IMG/VR virus record: IMGVR_UViG_3300050032_000062
Location: 1-37,185 of that record
DNA from: a virus
Direction: 5' to 3' (one strand)
DNA length: 37,185 nucleotides
A program made the position numbers and the translations under genes. Numbering within the stretch: the first letter of the stretch is position 1; every line of letters begins with the position of its first letter. The notes under the pieces were generated by a model, which had not been told where the DNA came from, did no database searches, and worked only from the letters and a program-made list of their open reading frames with translations. Of this stretch, positions 23,124 through 30,121 are shown piece by piece.

Positions 23124-23159
23124 GGGGATAGATTTTAGTTAGACTTTTTATCTATCCCC
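23124..23159 (+). other. Perfect 10-bp inverted repeat
   Basis: GGGGATAGAT (23124-23133) and ATCTATCCCC (23150-23159) form a 10-bp stem with a 16-base loop. They lie after the DUF6496-like gene and just before the ribosome binding site of the next. No T run follows, so it is more likely an mRNA processing or translation-control element than a terminator. Confidence 0.5.
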
Positions 23160-23176
23160 ATTTCAGGAGAAAGAAG

Positions 23177-23695
23177 ATGGGAGAACTAGATAAAACATCA
23201 CTTACAGCAGGTCAAATGTCTGCTGCTGAGATTGATAAATATGTCGAAGTAGATGATGCTGCTGAACATGAGGCATCAGATTATTACTATCAATTAGAAG
23301 TCTGTATAAACAATCATCTCAATCGAGCTGTGTTCAAAGATCGACCTTATTTTTATGTATGTGTTCAATTCAAGAATGAAAAGTTACTTACAGCCCTAGG
23401 AAAGCCCACAATAAGACGTTGGTTTATTGGTTTGTTGGATTGTCCTAAGCCAAATTATCAAATGAATCTGTATAAGTATCACAAAGACCTTGATGCAATT
23501 GAAGAAATCTGGCTATTATCAAATAAACCAACTTGTAAATACCTAGAAGAACATAAAAATAACATCTCAGAAGGCGAGAAGAGATTGTTACACTACTATT
23601 TGGAGAAGAAAAACGGTAACCTTTTTAGGTTAATGAAAAAACTTAATGGTGAAAAAGACGATACCCCTGAACTAGTAAATAGGAGAAAAGACTAA
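23177..23695 (+). CDS. Hypothetical protein before the scaffold gene, 172 aa
   Basis: The N-terminal ~40 residues are acidic and low-complexity. A mixed alpha/beta core (CINNHLNRAVFKDRPYFYV, then RRWFIGLLDCPKP) and a basic helical C-terminus follow. AGGAG precedes the ATG. It shares one base with the next start (TAATG). I do not recognise the family; the position suggests a head-assembly role. Confidence 0.6.
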   Translation: MGELDKTSLTAGQMSAAEIDKYVEVDDAAEHEASDYYYQLEVCINNHLNRAVFKDRPYFYVCVQFKNEKLLTALGKPTIRRWFIGLLDCPKPNYQMNLYKYHKDLDAIEEIWLLSNKPTCKYLEEHKNNISEGEKRLLHYYLEKKNGNLFRLMKKLNGEKDDTPELVNRRKD

Positions 23696-24570
23696 TGTCA
23701 GATGAATCAAGATTAGAAGAACAAATGATTAATGAAGCAATGCAAGAAGATGCAGCAAAGAAGAAAGCTGCAACACCAGTTCCAGCGACACAGGTTGAAC
23801 CTACGCCTAGTGACCATACGAGTATGGACATTCCACTTGTTGCTAATGTTGAACCTGTACAAGTTGCCTCAGTACCACAACCAACGCAGGATAATTCCCC
23901 GCAGGAATCTTGGCGCTATTTACGAGAAGAGCGAGAGAGACTTGAGAAGAAGTTAGAGCAAGAACGTAATGAGAAACAAGAACTAATTAGGTATATGCAA
24001 TCCCAACAAAACCAACAGCAACAAGTACAACAAACCCCAGAAGAAGAAGAATATCAGGCGCCACAAGACGAATACCTTGAGGGTAAACATCTCAACAAGT
24101 ACCAACAACAAACGAAGCTTAGAATTGATCGTGAGACAAAAGCCAGACAAGAATCAGAAAAGAGAATGTATGAGATGATGGTTCAACAACAACTCATGAT
24201 GGATCTTCCTGATTATAGACAGGTCTTTACGGCTGAGAATCTAGATAAACTTGAGAAGATGAACCCTGACCTGGCTAAAAGCATAATCTCCAATCCTGAC
24301 CCATTATCTAAGCGTAAAGCTACATATGAAGCCATAAAGGCATTTGTCATACCTGCTAGAGCAAATGAAGCCAAAGAAGCAGATTTAAGAATGCAAGCAG
24401 AAAAGGTTACTAAGAATTTTAATAAACCCGTTCCTACCAGTTCAACAGCGTCATCACCTTTAAGTAAAGCTAATGCCTTTTCTGATGGTACCCTTACAGA
24501 TGAACGCAAAACTGAACTGTTTGAGGACTGGCATAAGAAATCTACTGCAAGTTATAACTTCAAGAGATAA
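23695..24570 (+). CDS. Scaffold-like protein
   Basis: This 291-residue acidic protein is dominated by coiled coil and Gln/Glu-rich low complexity. It has a disordered Pro/Thr/Val-rich N-terminal third and a long coiled coil at about residues 75-170 (LEKKLEQERNEKQEL, QQNQQQQVQQ). The C-terminus has a basic/aromatic tail, as scaffolds use for coat binding. Size (P22 gp8 is 303 residues) and position directly before the coat gene support the call. The stop lies inside the first unit of a tandem dyad array. Confidence 0.75.
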   Translation: MSDESRLEEQMINEAMQEDAAKKKAATPVPATQVEPTPSDHTSMDIPLVANVEPVQVASVPQPTQDNSPQESWRYLREERERLEKKLEQERNEKQELIRYMQSQQNQQQQVQQTPEEEEYQAPQDEYLEGKHLNKYQQQTKLRIDRETKARQESEKRMYEMMVQQQLMMDLPDYRQVFTAENLDKLEKMNPDLAKSIISNPDPLSKRKATYEAIKAFVIPARANEAKEADLRMQAEKVTKNFNKPVPTSSTASSPLSKANAFSDGTLTDERKTELFEDWHKKSTASYNFKR

Positions 24571-24615
24571 ATCTCGTAGAGATAAATCTCGTAGAGATAA
24601 ATCTCGTAGAGATAA
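24565..24615 (+). repeat. Tandem array of dyad repeats at the scaffold stop
   Basis: Three complete 15-bp copies plus 6 bases of a fourth form this array. Each unit contains ATCTC-GTA-GAGAT. The first unit includes the scaffold TAA. The array can form three successive small hairpins in the mRNA. It is too short and too uniform to be a CRISPR array. Confidence 0.85.
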
Positions 24616-24653
24616 TTGAGAAGACTTCATTACTACTCTCCTTTCTCCTTTTT

Positions 24654-24688
24654 CCGTCATGTATTAAAACCACATGACGGTTTTTCTT
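24654..24688 (+). terminator. Terminator between scaffold and coat genes
   Basis: A perfect 9-bp stem (24654-24662 with 24672-24680) with a 9-base loop is followed by TTTTTCTT. It separates scaffold from coat transcription, leaving the coat gene to its own promoter. Confidence 0.9.
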
Positions 24689-24716
24689 GCATGTAAATTG
24701 AAAAAAGTATTAAGAT
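24687..24716 (+). promoter_or_regulatory. Coat-gene promoter
   Basis: TTGCAT (24687-24692) and TAAGAT (24711-24716) are 18 bases apart, directly after the terminator. The TAAGAT -10 matches the promoters at 9336 and 10486. The predicted start is near 24724, which leaves a leader of about 184 bases. Confidence 0.6.
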
Positions 24717-24723
24717 ATCTATG

Positions 24724-24907
24724 AGCGCAAATCTGGCGGGACATCGCTCCCCTGCCCCGGAGCGAACCGGTAATCAACTATCGACGCAATAGTGACTCGT
24801 CACCACATCTCTTAGACGCAAAAGCAATCTTTAAGTCTCGTCTAGCTTAAAACGTATAGTCGTACCGCTTGGTACAATGTTTACTATATTTTTTAAGGTA
24901 TAATATC
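24724..24907 (+). promoter_or_regulatory. Structured coat mRNA leader with attenuator-like hairpin
   Basis: This region has no gene. It contains hairpins 24744-24765 (7 bp, GC-rich), 24777-24793, 24813-24844 and 24862-24875. The last is enclosed by TATAGT (24855-24860) pairing with ACTATA (24883-24888). Six T follow (24889-24894), then the coat AAGG. This resembles an attenuator just before the ribosome binding site. ACTAT at 24777-24781 could instead pair with the 24855-24860 strand, giving a possible switch. Confidence 0.5.
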
Positions 24908-25216
24908 ATGCAAATAGTTACGACAAGTAATTATAAACCCGCTATAACTGCGCAGGCTGCTGATACTCTATTATCCACACCTACAGCTAGAATGATTCAT
25001 AAAATTCCAGCTCAGATGTCGGTAATGAAATCACGCGCCGGTACGGTACAGCGTAATGTTAGAATCAATAACTTTCCTCTGGCTACTGTAGAAATAGGTA
25101 ACTCGGGCCAAAACCCAGCACCTATTATTGCTACAAAGATCAATATTGACGTAAAGCCACAACTCTACGGTTACACGGCCGTAGTAAAATCCTCTCTGAT
25201 AGTCTTGAACGCCTAA
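24908..25216 (+). CDS. Major coat protein, 5' exon-like part
   Basis: The frame starts at ATG 24908 (AAGG upstream) and closes at TAA 25214-25216 after 102 codons. Residues 1 to about 92-96 (IPAQMSVMKSRAGTVQRNV to QLYGYTAVV) form the N-terminal part of an N4-gp56/P22-type coat protein. The rest of the fold is encoded after a gap of about 200 bases. In homologues the YG-x4-[IV]-x-[DE]-Q segment is continuous; here it is YGYTAV at 25165-25183 and VNEQ at 25411. The last codons before the stop are probably intervening sequence. The full coat would be about 318 or 323 residues, depending on the junction. Confidence 0.75.
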   Translation: MQIVTTSNYKPAITAQAADTLLSTPTARMIHKIPAQMSVMKSRAGTVQRNVRINNFPLATVEIGNSGQNPAPIIATKINIDVKPQLYGYTAVVKSSLIVLNA

Positions 25217-25410
25217 GGTACATGAGTACTATGGTAACAAGGTGGAACCCTTTTATTGGTATAAATAATTGGGACCATGAACGCAGTAAGCGAGAGGACG
25301 TCTTAACAGACGATGCGGTACTCTGAACAACGATCGAAAGACGTTGAGGTAGGCTGAGAAGATCTACCCGCCCTTAGGGGTCATAAAGTAACAGATTGCA
25401 ATTCATGTAT
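25184..25410 (+). other. Structured intervening sequence in the coat gene
   Basis: About 212 to 227 bases interrupt the coat gene. They fold by eye into a closed domain. The closing stem is 25212-25218 with 25372-25378 (7 bp). A second stem is 25224-25230 with 25317-25323 (7 bp, one G-U). Arms are 25231-25235/25274-25278 with inner CCC/GGG; 25299-25303/25308-25312; 25328-25332/25342-25346 capped by a GAAA tetraloop; and 25348-25352/25364-25368. Exon bases 25178-25186 can pair over 9 bp with 25227-25235, competing with two of these stems, as in guide-sequence recognition. I could not place a standard group I P7 core or a group II domain V, so the class is unknown. There is no intron-encoded protein. 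Confidence 0.6.
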
Positions 25411-26091
25411 GTCAATGAGCAAGTAGTTCTCCAGAACGAAGAAGACGTAATACACAATTACGCTATCCGTTTTGGTGTATCTATGAGGCTTTCAGAAGAC
25501 AGATTGATGAGAGATCTTTTGGCCTCTTCAGCTTCGAGATTGAACTGTGTAGGCGGAGTGAATGGCGACACACCTAGTGAAATAACTGCTGCTGACTGCG
25601 TTGACGCAGAAACAACTCTAGCTAGCGCAGATGCACTAACGGTTTTGGACAGTATCGAAGGTGAAAATCGTTACGCTACTGCACCAATTCCTAATTCGTA
25701 TTTCTGTTTATCGCATACGTCGATTATCAGAGATCTGATGGCTATTGGAGCTGCGGATTTCGTGAGAACGATCCGTTATCCAAGTCAGACAAACATTCTC
25801 AAGTCTGAACAAGGATCTGTAGGACGCTTACGATTCTTAACCTCGTCACAAGGTTCGTTAACTCTTAGCTCTAGTAAACTTGGCAGAACAGTTCTTAATA
25901 ACTTCTTTGTTGGTATTGAAGCTATTGCGTGTATCTACGTAAATGAACTATCCAGTGAGTTTATCTATCTGCCTAAAGAGTTTAGCGGTGGGTTGTGTCA
26001 AAACGTTGTACTTGGTATGAAGTTCTTCGAAGCTCCAGCCATATATAACGATTTGTGGGTCGGTAATCTAGCTTCAACCCCATCAAGATAA
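25408..26091 (+). CDS. Major coat protein, 3' exon-like part
   Basis: This 227-codon frame encodes the remaining coat fold: VNEQVVLQNEEDVI, SMRLSEDRLMRDLLASSAS, then IPNSYFCLSHTSIIRDL, RFLTSSQGSL and a C-terminal domain ending NDLWVGNLASTPSR. The pattern matches N4-gp56-type coats, including the conserved RDxLxA helix. The frame is open from 25396, but neither TTG 25396 nor ATG 25405 has a Shine-Dalgarno, so independent translation is unlikely. The two halves together have the size of one coat. The stop TAA is followed at once by a 14-bp palindrome. It is expected to be the most abundant virion protein. Confidence 0.8.
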   Translation, partial: YVNEQVVLQNEEDVIHNYAIRFGVSMRLSEDRLMRDLLASSASRLNCVGGVNGDTPSEITAADCVDAETTLASADALTVLDSIEGENRYATAPIPNSYFCLSHTSIIRDLMAIGAADFVRTIRYPSQTNILKSEQGSVGRLRFLTSSQGSLTLSSSKLGRTVLNNFFVGIEAIACIYVNELSSEFIYLPKEFSGGLCQNVVLGMKFFEAPAIYNDLWVGNLASTPSR

Positions 26092-26105
26092 GAACACGCG
26101 TGTTC
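26092..26105 (+). other. Palindrome at the coat stop codon
   Basis: GAACACGCGTGTTC is a perfect 14-bp palindrome starting one base after the coat TAA. It is another stop-proximal dyad of the head region. Confidence 0.7.
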
Positions 26106-26119
26106 GAAAGGAATATAAT

Positions 26120-27193
26120 ATGTCATATATGGACGTAGTTGGAGGTGTATTTACCTCCACAGGTGTTAGCAAAGTAATACCTATTAAGATTAATTTTGAT
26201 TGGATGGAAACATACAATTGGACAGTAATTAATGCTCAGACCAATAATGCTGCTACAAGAACATATTGGCAGCGTGGAATGGCCGCTAATGACTGTATTT
26301 ATACTTATTTTAATGCTGGTTCTACAGCTATTAATACCGGAACAGCATTGAACTTTCCAGGTGGAGCAATGCCTGGTTATACAGAATATAACTCAGGCAA
26401 TGAAATATATGGTGCTACGAATTACACCAATCTATTACAGCCTATTGCTATTACAGCTATTTCTGGTGCTAATCCAGGCGTAGTTACTACAGCAGATATT
26501 GTAACACCTGCACTTGCTAATGGTGATATTGTTCGTTTTAGCAATACAAATCCACAAGTTGGTCAATTTGGCGGTATCGACTTTACAGTCGGTGCAGTAA
26601 CAAGTACCGGTGGAAACGCTGGAACATTTACAATTGCTTTTGGCCCAGTAGTAGTTGCTGGTGCCGGTATGGCCGGATTCTATCGTAAATTGAAATATGA
26701 TTCTACTTGGTCGCCAAGAAAGAGATACATCTCCAAGATTCGTTCTGTTGGTGTAACAACACAAATCACAATGACCGTAACACATAACTTATTGGTTGGT
26801 GAAATCGTAAGATTCCACATTCCATCAGTTCGTGGATCGGCTGCATTTGGAATGGTTGAATTAGACAATTTAACCGGAACTATTACAGCAATTAATACGG
26901 CAGACGTTGATGGTGTTCTAAATACTATCACAGTTGATATCAATTCATCTGCATTTACTGCATTCCAATGGCCATTAACTGCATTTGATAGATTTACAGC
27001 CCCAACAGTATGCCCAATTGGTGAAGATGCTACCGATACTTTCTCCAGTGACACAATCACTGACGATAAGATTATTAACGTAGCCTCTAAAGGTATCATT
27101 CTAGGTGGTAATACAACAGTTGTATCACCTGTTGGTGCCGCTGGGAACGTAATTTACTGGAAAGCCGGTAACTTCTGGACTCAGAACGGTTAA
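26120..27193 (+). CDS. Minor head/decoration protein with FCCH-like beta domains
   Basis: The product has 357 residues and is almost all beta, with no coils. It has two similar segments: about residues 112-175 (PGVVTTADIVTPALANGDIV ... GTFTIAF) and about 205-285 (TVTHNLLVGEIVRFHIPSV ... NTITVDI). The pattern of a turn before GDIVRF, then a strand, resembles the FCCH-type domain seen in phage decoration and baseplate proteins. It follows the coat gene with AAAGGA upstream. It is probably an abundant head-surface or head-tail protein. It ends at a dyad array. Confidence 0.65.
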   Translation: MSYMDVVGGVFTSTGVSKVIPIKINFDWMETYNWTVINAQTNNAATRTYWQRGMAANDCIYTYFNAGSTAINTGTALNFPGGAMPGYTEYNSGNEIYGATNYTNLLQPIAITAISGANPGVVTTADIVTPALANGDIVRFSNTNPQVGQFGGIDFTVGAVTSTGGNAGTFTIAFGPVVVAGAGMAGFYRKLKYDSTWSPRKRYISKIRSVGVTTQITMTVTHNLLVGEIVRFHIPSVRGSAAFGMVELDNLTGTITAINTADVDGVLNTITVDINSSAFTAFQWPLTAFDRFTAPTVCPIGEDATDTFSSDTITDDKIINVASKGIILGGNTTVVSPVGAAGNVIYWKAGNFWTQNG

Positions 27194-27195
27194 TT

Positions 27196-27240
27196 AACTC
27201 TTCGAGTTGAAAACTCTTCGAGTTGAAAACTCTTCGAGTT
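27196..27240 (+). repeat. Tandem array of dyad repeats after the 357-aa gene
   Basis: Three copies of AACTC-TTC-GAGTT have a 16-bp period (27196-27208, 27212-27224, 27228-27240), starting directly after the stop. A degenerate fourth unit follows. The number, stem and loop size match the array at 24565, but the sequence is different. Confidence 0.85.
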
Positions 27241-27264
27241 ATAAACTCGCATTGAGACAGTGGG

Positions 27265-27293
27265 GTGGGGAACTATCCGTTTTCCTGCCCCAC
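27265..27293 (+). other. GC-rich hairpin in leader of next gene
   Basis: GTGGGG (27265-27270) can pair with CCCCAC (27288-27293), with a 17-base loop, between the dyad array and the next ribosome binding site. No T run follows. Confidence 0.4.
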
Positions 27294-27336
27294 ATAAGAA
27301 CGAATACACGGATACACACTTATAGTAGGAGAAAAA

Positions 27337-27906
27337 ATGACCGAGATTTTAAAAGACACAAGTGTCAACGAGATAACAGGCAAGCCAACAGTAGGTGTAA
27401 CAGATGGTAGTTCTGCTGCAATGACACCACCTGTACAACCAGCAACAGTAGTTAATACAGCGCCAGCACCTTTACGACCTGGTCAAGAAGTTAAAACACA
27501 GCGTGTATTTAAACGTAGACCTGTTGAGAAAGATGTAACTAAGCAAACCAAGGAAGAAGTTGAGTACATCTTGGATGAATACTCTGAGATAGTTTCAGGA
27601 ACTATTATTAACCATGAACAACCTGGTAATCCAGTTGAGTTCTGGTTTAGAGGTAATGGTTGTCCTGATATAACCAAGTTTGAGTTTGCTGACAACAGTT
27701 ATGTAAAGATGCCAGTTGGTGTAGCTGAGCATATAAATAAGAACTGCTGGATAGGCAAAGACCGTGATGGTGTAAATGAAGTTGGCAAGGCAATAATCGA
27801 AGTAGGACGCAAAGTACGCCGCTACTCGTTTATCCCTAGTGGGTACTTTGGATCTATTGATTTGAAGCCCGTGGGCGAAGCGATGTTGCCACTTTACAAA
27901 CAGTAA
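27337..27906 (+). CDS. Hypothetical structural protein, 189 aa
   Basis: The N-terminal ~60 residues are Pro/Thr/Val-rich and disordered. A compact domain follows with EYILDEYSEIVSGTIINHEQPGNPVEFWFRG, then KYNGIGKDRD-like and YSFIPSGYF segments. TAGGAG lies upstream. It sits between a probable decoration protein and the head-completion genes. No family recognised; perhaps a head-surface or neck protein. Confidence 0.6.
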   Translation: MTEILKDTSVNEITGKPTVGVTDGSSAAMTPPVQPATVVNTAPAPLRPGQEVKTQRVFKRRPVEKDVTKQTKEEVEYILDEYSEIVSGTIINHEQPGNPVEFWFRGNGCPDITKFEFADNSYVKMPVGVAEHINKNCWIGKDRDGVNEVGKAIIEVGRKVRRYSFIPSGYFGSIDLKPVGEAMLPLYKQ

Positions 27907-27919
27907 TAGGAAATAGGAA

Positions 27920-28360
27920 ATGTTTTGCATAGAAGCGCCGGATCATCTTATTAGACCATGTACTAAATTGATACAAAATGTGACCAATGCGAATCCTGCA
28001 TTGGTCACGACCATTAACCATCATCATTACAAATCAGGAATAATGGTTCGTTTAGTAATACCGGAGTCTTGTGGGATGCAACAAGCAAATGGATTAGATG
28101 GCGAGATTACTTTTGTAGATGATAACAACTTTACCATAGCTATAGACACCACTCATTTTGATGTATTTGCCATCCCTACGGTGTTTTTACCAACTCCTGG
28201 TGGTATTCCAACTTGGGTTAACACTTGTCCACAGGCCGTTCCTTGTGGCGATACCAGTACCGGAGAACATGCCAAAGAACCAAGCAAATTAGCCCCTAAG
28301 AACATTAATAGGATTCAGCAGGGGTATTATAATCAAGTACCTATGAAAGACTGGAGGTAG
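27920..28360 (+). CDS. FCCH-like beta protein, 146 aa
   Basis: The protein is beta-rich. Its core, about residues 20-95 (NPALVTTINHHHYKSGIMVRLVIP ... NNFTIAIDTTHFDVF), repeats the pattern seen in the 26120 protein and near the end of the 30122 protein. A flexible C-terminal tail carries Cys-Pro and Pro-rich parts. Its ribosome binding site is a doubled AATAGGAAATAGG. It lies directly before the gp4-like gene, so a neck or head-tail joining role is plausible. Confidence 0.6.
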   Translation: MFCIEAPDHLIRPCTKLIQNVTNANPALVTTINHHHYKSGIMVRLVIPESCGMQQANGLDGEITFVDDNNFTIAIDTTHFDVFAIPTVFLPTPGGIPTWVNTCPQAVPCGDTSTGEHAKEPSKLAPKNINRIQQGYYNQVPMKDWR

Positions 28361-28362
28361 TC

Positions 28363-29394
28363 ATGCCAATAATTGATACCGGATTTTCAACTCTGCAAAA
28401 CATTATCCAAAAAGTTAGAACCATTACATTCAGACCATCTGTTAATCAGATATCAGATGACCAGATAAAACATTATATAAATGTTTTTACTCTTTATGGA
28501 TTTCCTGAGGATATTAAGTTATTCAATTTAAAGAAGACTTTGACGTTTTATACCAATCCATACATCGATATTTATGATACTTCAAATCTGTTGCCTGATG
28601 ATCCACTATATAACTTTTACAATACATATACCTTTACGGGTGATCCCGTATATGTAAATGGTTTACAGGCTACGTTTCTACAAGACAGAACGCAGTTCTT
28701 TAATCTATATCCATTTATCTACTCAACTGATACTATTGGCACCGGAGATGGAATTAATGTAAATTTTTCTGGTTTTTTACCCAATCATCCATGCTTGGAG
28801 AATAATGTCATTATAACTTCAACTGATAGTTATGGCGTAGGAATAGTTGTTCAAGATATACCGGATATTAATCCCATAACGGGATACTATTTGCCACATG
28901 GAACTCTAGTAGAACCTAATTTTAAATCTGTAGCTCTAGGAACTATAGATTATGTAACAGGTGCTTACACTGTAACATTACCAACTCCTCCTGGCCCTAA
29001 TGAAAATATAACAGCAAAGACTAGTTACTATAATCCATCAATACCAAGAACAGTTCTATTTTTTGATAAACAATTCACCATACGGCCAGTACCCGACAGT
29101 GTTTATGCTATAAATGTTGAAGTTTATAAACGTCCTGATGCTTTATTGGATACGGCACAAATGCCTGAGTTGGCTCAGCATTGGATGTATATTGCTTATG
29201 GTGCTGCTCTTGAGATCTTTATGGATAATAGAGACATGGATAGTTATAACGAGAAACTAGGTCGGTTTAAAGAACTGGAGCAGGAAGTAAGGACTAAGGC
29301 AGCTATGCAGTTATCACAACAAAAGGTAACAACTATTTATGACATGCCTTACTACTATGGGAACTACAACAACCCATTCGGCTACAGGATTTAG
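28363..29394 (+). CDS. Head-completion/tail-adaptor protein (gp4-like)
   Basis: The 343-residue protein has an N-terminal helix-rich adaptor start (STLQNIIQKVRTITFRPSVNQISDDQIKHYIN), a beta middle, and a C-terminal helix pair. The pair (LAQHWMYIAYGAALEIFMDNRDMDSYNEKLGRFKELEQEVRTKA) is typical of phage head-tail connector proteins. The gene lies between coat-region genes and the gp10-like tail gene, as gp4 does in P22. GGAGG precedes the ATG. It probably binds below the portal. Confidence 0.7.
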   Translation: MPIIDTGFSTLQNIIQKVRTITFRPSVNQISDDQIKHYINVFTLYGFPEDIKLFNLKKTLTFYTNPYIDIYDTSNLLPDDPLYNFYNTYTFTGDPVYVNGLQATFLQDRTQFFNLYPFIYSTDTIGTGDGINVNFSGFLPNHPCLENNVIITSTDSYGVGIVVQDIPDINPITGYYLPHGTLVEPNFKSVALGTIDYVTGAYTVTLPTPPGPNENITAKTSYYNPSIPRTVLFFDKQFTIRPVPDSVYAINVEVYKRPDALLDTAQMPELAQHWMYIAYGAALEIFMDNRDMDSYNEKLGRFKELEQEVRTKAAMQLSQQKVTTIYDMPYYYGNYNNPFGYRI

Positions 29395-29396
29395 AG

Positions 29397-29474
29397 ATGA
29401 TAGAACTAATATTATTTATAACATTCTTTATTGCAATTCTAGCTTCTATGTTTTACGTAATTAAAAGGGATTAA
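29397..29474 (+). CDS. 25-aa single-helix membrane peptide
   Basis: A short frame between two structural genes (AGGA 7 bases upstream) encodes MIELILFITFFIAILASMF and a short basic tail. It is a second tiny membrane peptide like the one at 8082-8156. Its place among virion genes is unusual. It could be a minor virion component, a regulator, or a non-functional frame. Confidence 0.4.
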   Translation: MIELILFITFFIAILASMFYVIKRD

Positions 29475-29476
29475 AA

Positions 29477-30106
29477 ATGGCTTACCAGAGCGCGATTCCG
29501 CAATCTACAGATAAAATTTCAGTATCTCAAGGTGACTTATTGGGTAACTTTACAGAAGTTAATACGGCATGGAATTTAAACCATGTACCTTTCAATCTTA
29601 GTAATGAAGGGCAACACTGGTTTATCAGTATGCCTAATCAGCCAATTACGCCATCCGTAAATCCACCTGCAACAAATGGAACCACCATAGGCTTATATGC
29701 AACTGGTGGAAATCTATATTTCAGACCCGTCAGTCAAACTGCTGGAACAGTAACAAATGACGTAAATTTAACAAATACTACGGCGGGTAATGCTACAAAT
29801 GGCTGGATGCAATTTCTTTCAAGGGTAAAACAGGCATGGGGCATAATTACAGTAGTACCGGCAGGTACTACAGGAACACCAGGACATCAAAAATTAACCT
29901 TAGATAATGCGACTATACCTGGAATACCTACATTCACTACAATTTATAATGCTCAAGTTTCATGTGTACAGCCAGGTGGTTTAGATAAAAATGTATGGTT
30001 GAAAGTTACACAACCAGTTGTTGCACCAGCTACAGCAGGATATGTAACAGTATATAATCCTAATAGTAGCGCCATTGCAGCTTATGTTTTTGTAGTAGGT
30101 AATTAG
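29477..30106 (+). CDS. Structural protein, 209 aa (decoration/tail)
   Basis: The N-terminal part (SVSQGDLLGNFTEVNTAWNLNHVPFN followed by GQHWFISMPNQ) is a pattern common in phage head or tail structural proteins. The rest is a beta sandwich-like part ending in a hydrophobic strand. AAGGGA precedes the ATG. No enzymatic motif is present. It is likely a minor virion protein next to the tail genes. Confidence 0.6.
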   Translation: MAYQSAIPQSTDKISVSQGDLLGNFTEVNTAWNLNHVPFNLSNEGQHWFISMPNQPITPSVNPPATNGTTIGLYATGGNLYFRPVSQTAGTVTNDVNLTNTTAGNATNGWMQFLSRVKQAWGIITVVPAGTTGTPGHQKLTLDNATIPGIPTFTTIYNAQVSCVQPGGLDKNVWLKVTQPVVAPATAGYVTVYNPNSSAIAAYVFVVGN

Positions 30107-30121
30107 CCCTTAGGAGAAGAG

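Noticed and set aside
24565-24615. CRISPR-like repeats
   Set aside because: The units are 15 bp, directly adjacent and without spacers, so this is a tandem dyad array.
24724-24907. tRNA or tmRNA in the coat leader
   Set aside because: Several hairpins are present, but no cloverleaf, T-loop consensus or CCA end can be arranged.
25184-25410. Canonical group I or group II intron
   Set aside because: I looked for a P7/P3-P8 core, a U-G pair at the 5' site with terminal G, GUGYG and domain V. None could be placed convincingly, so I report only an unclassified intervening sequence.
25184-25410. Translational bypass as in T4 gene 60
   Set aside because: No matching take-off and landing codons flank the gap, and the gap is about four times longer than the known 50-base case.
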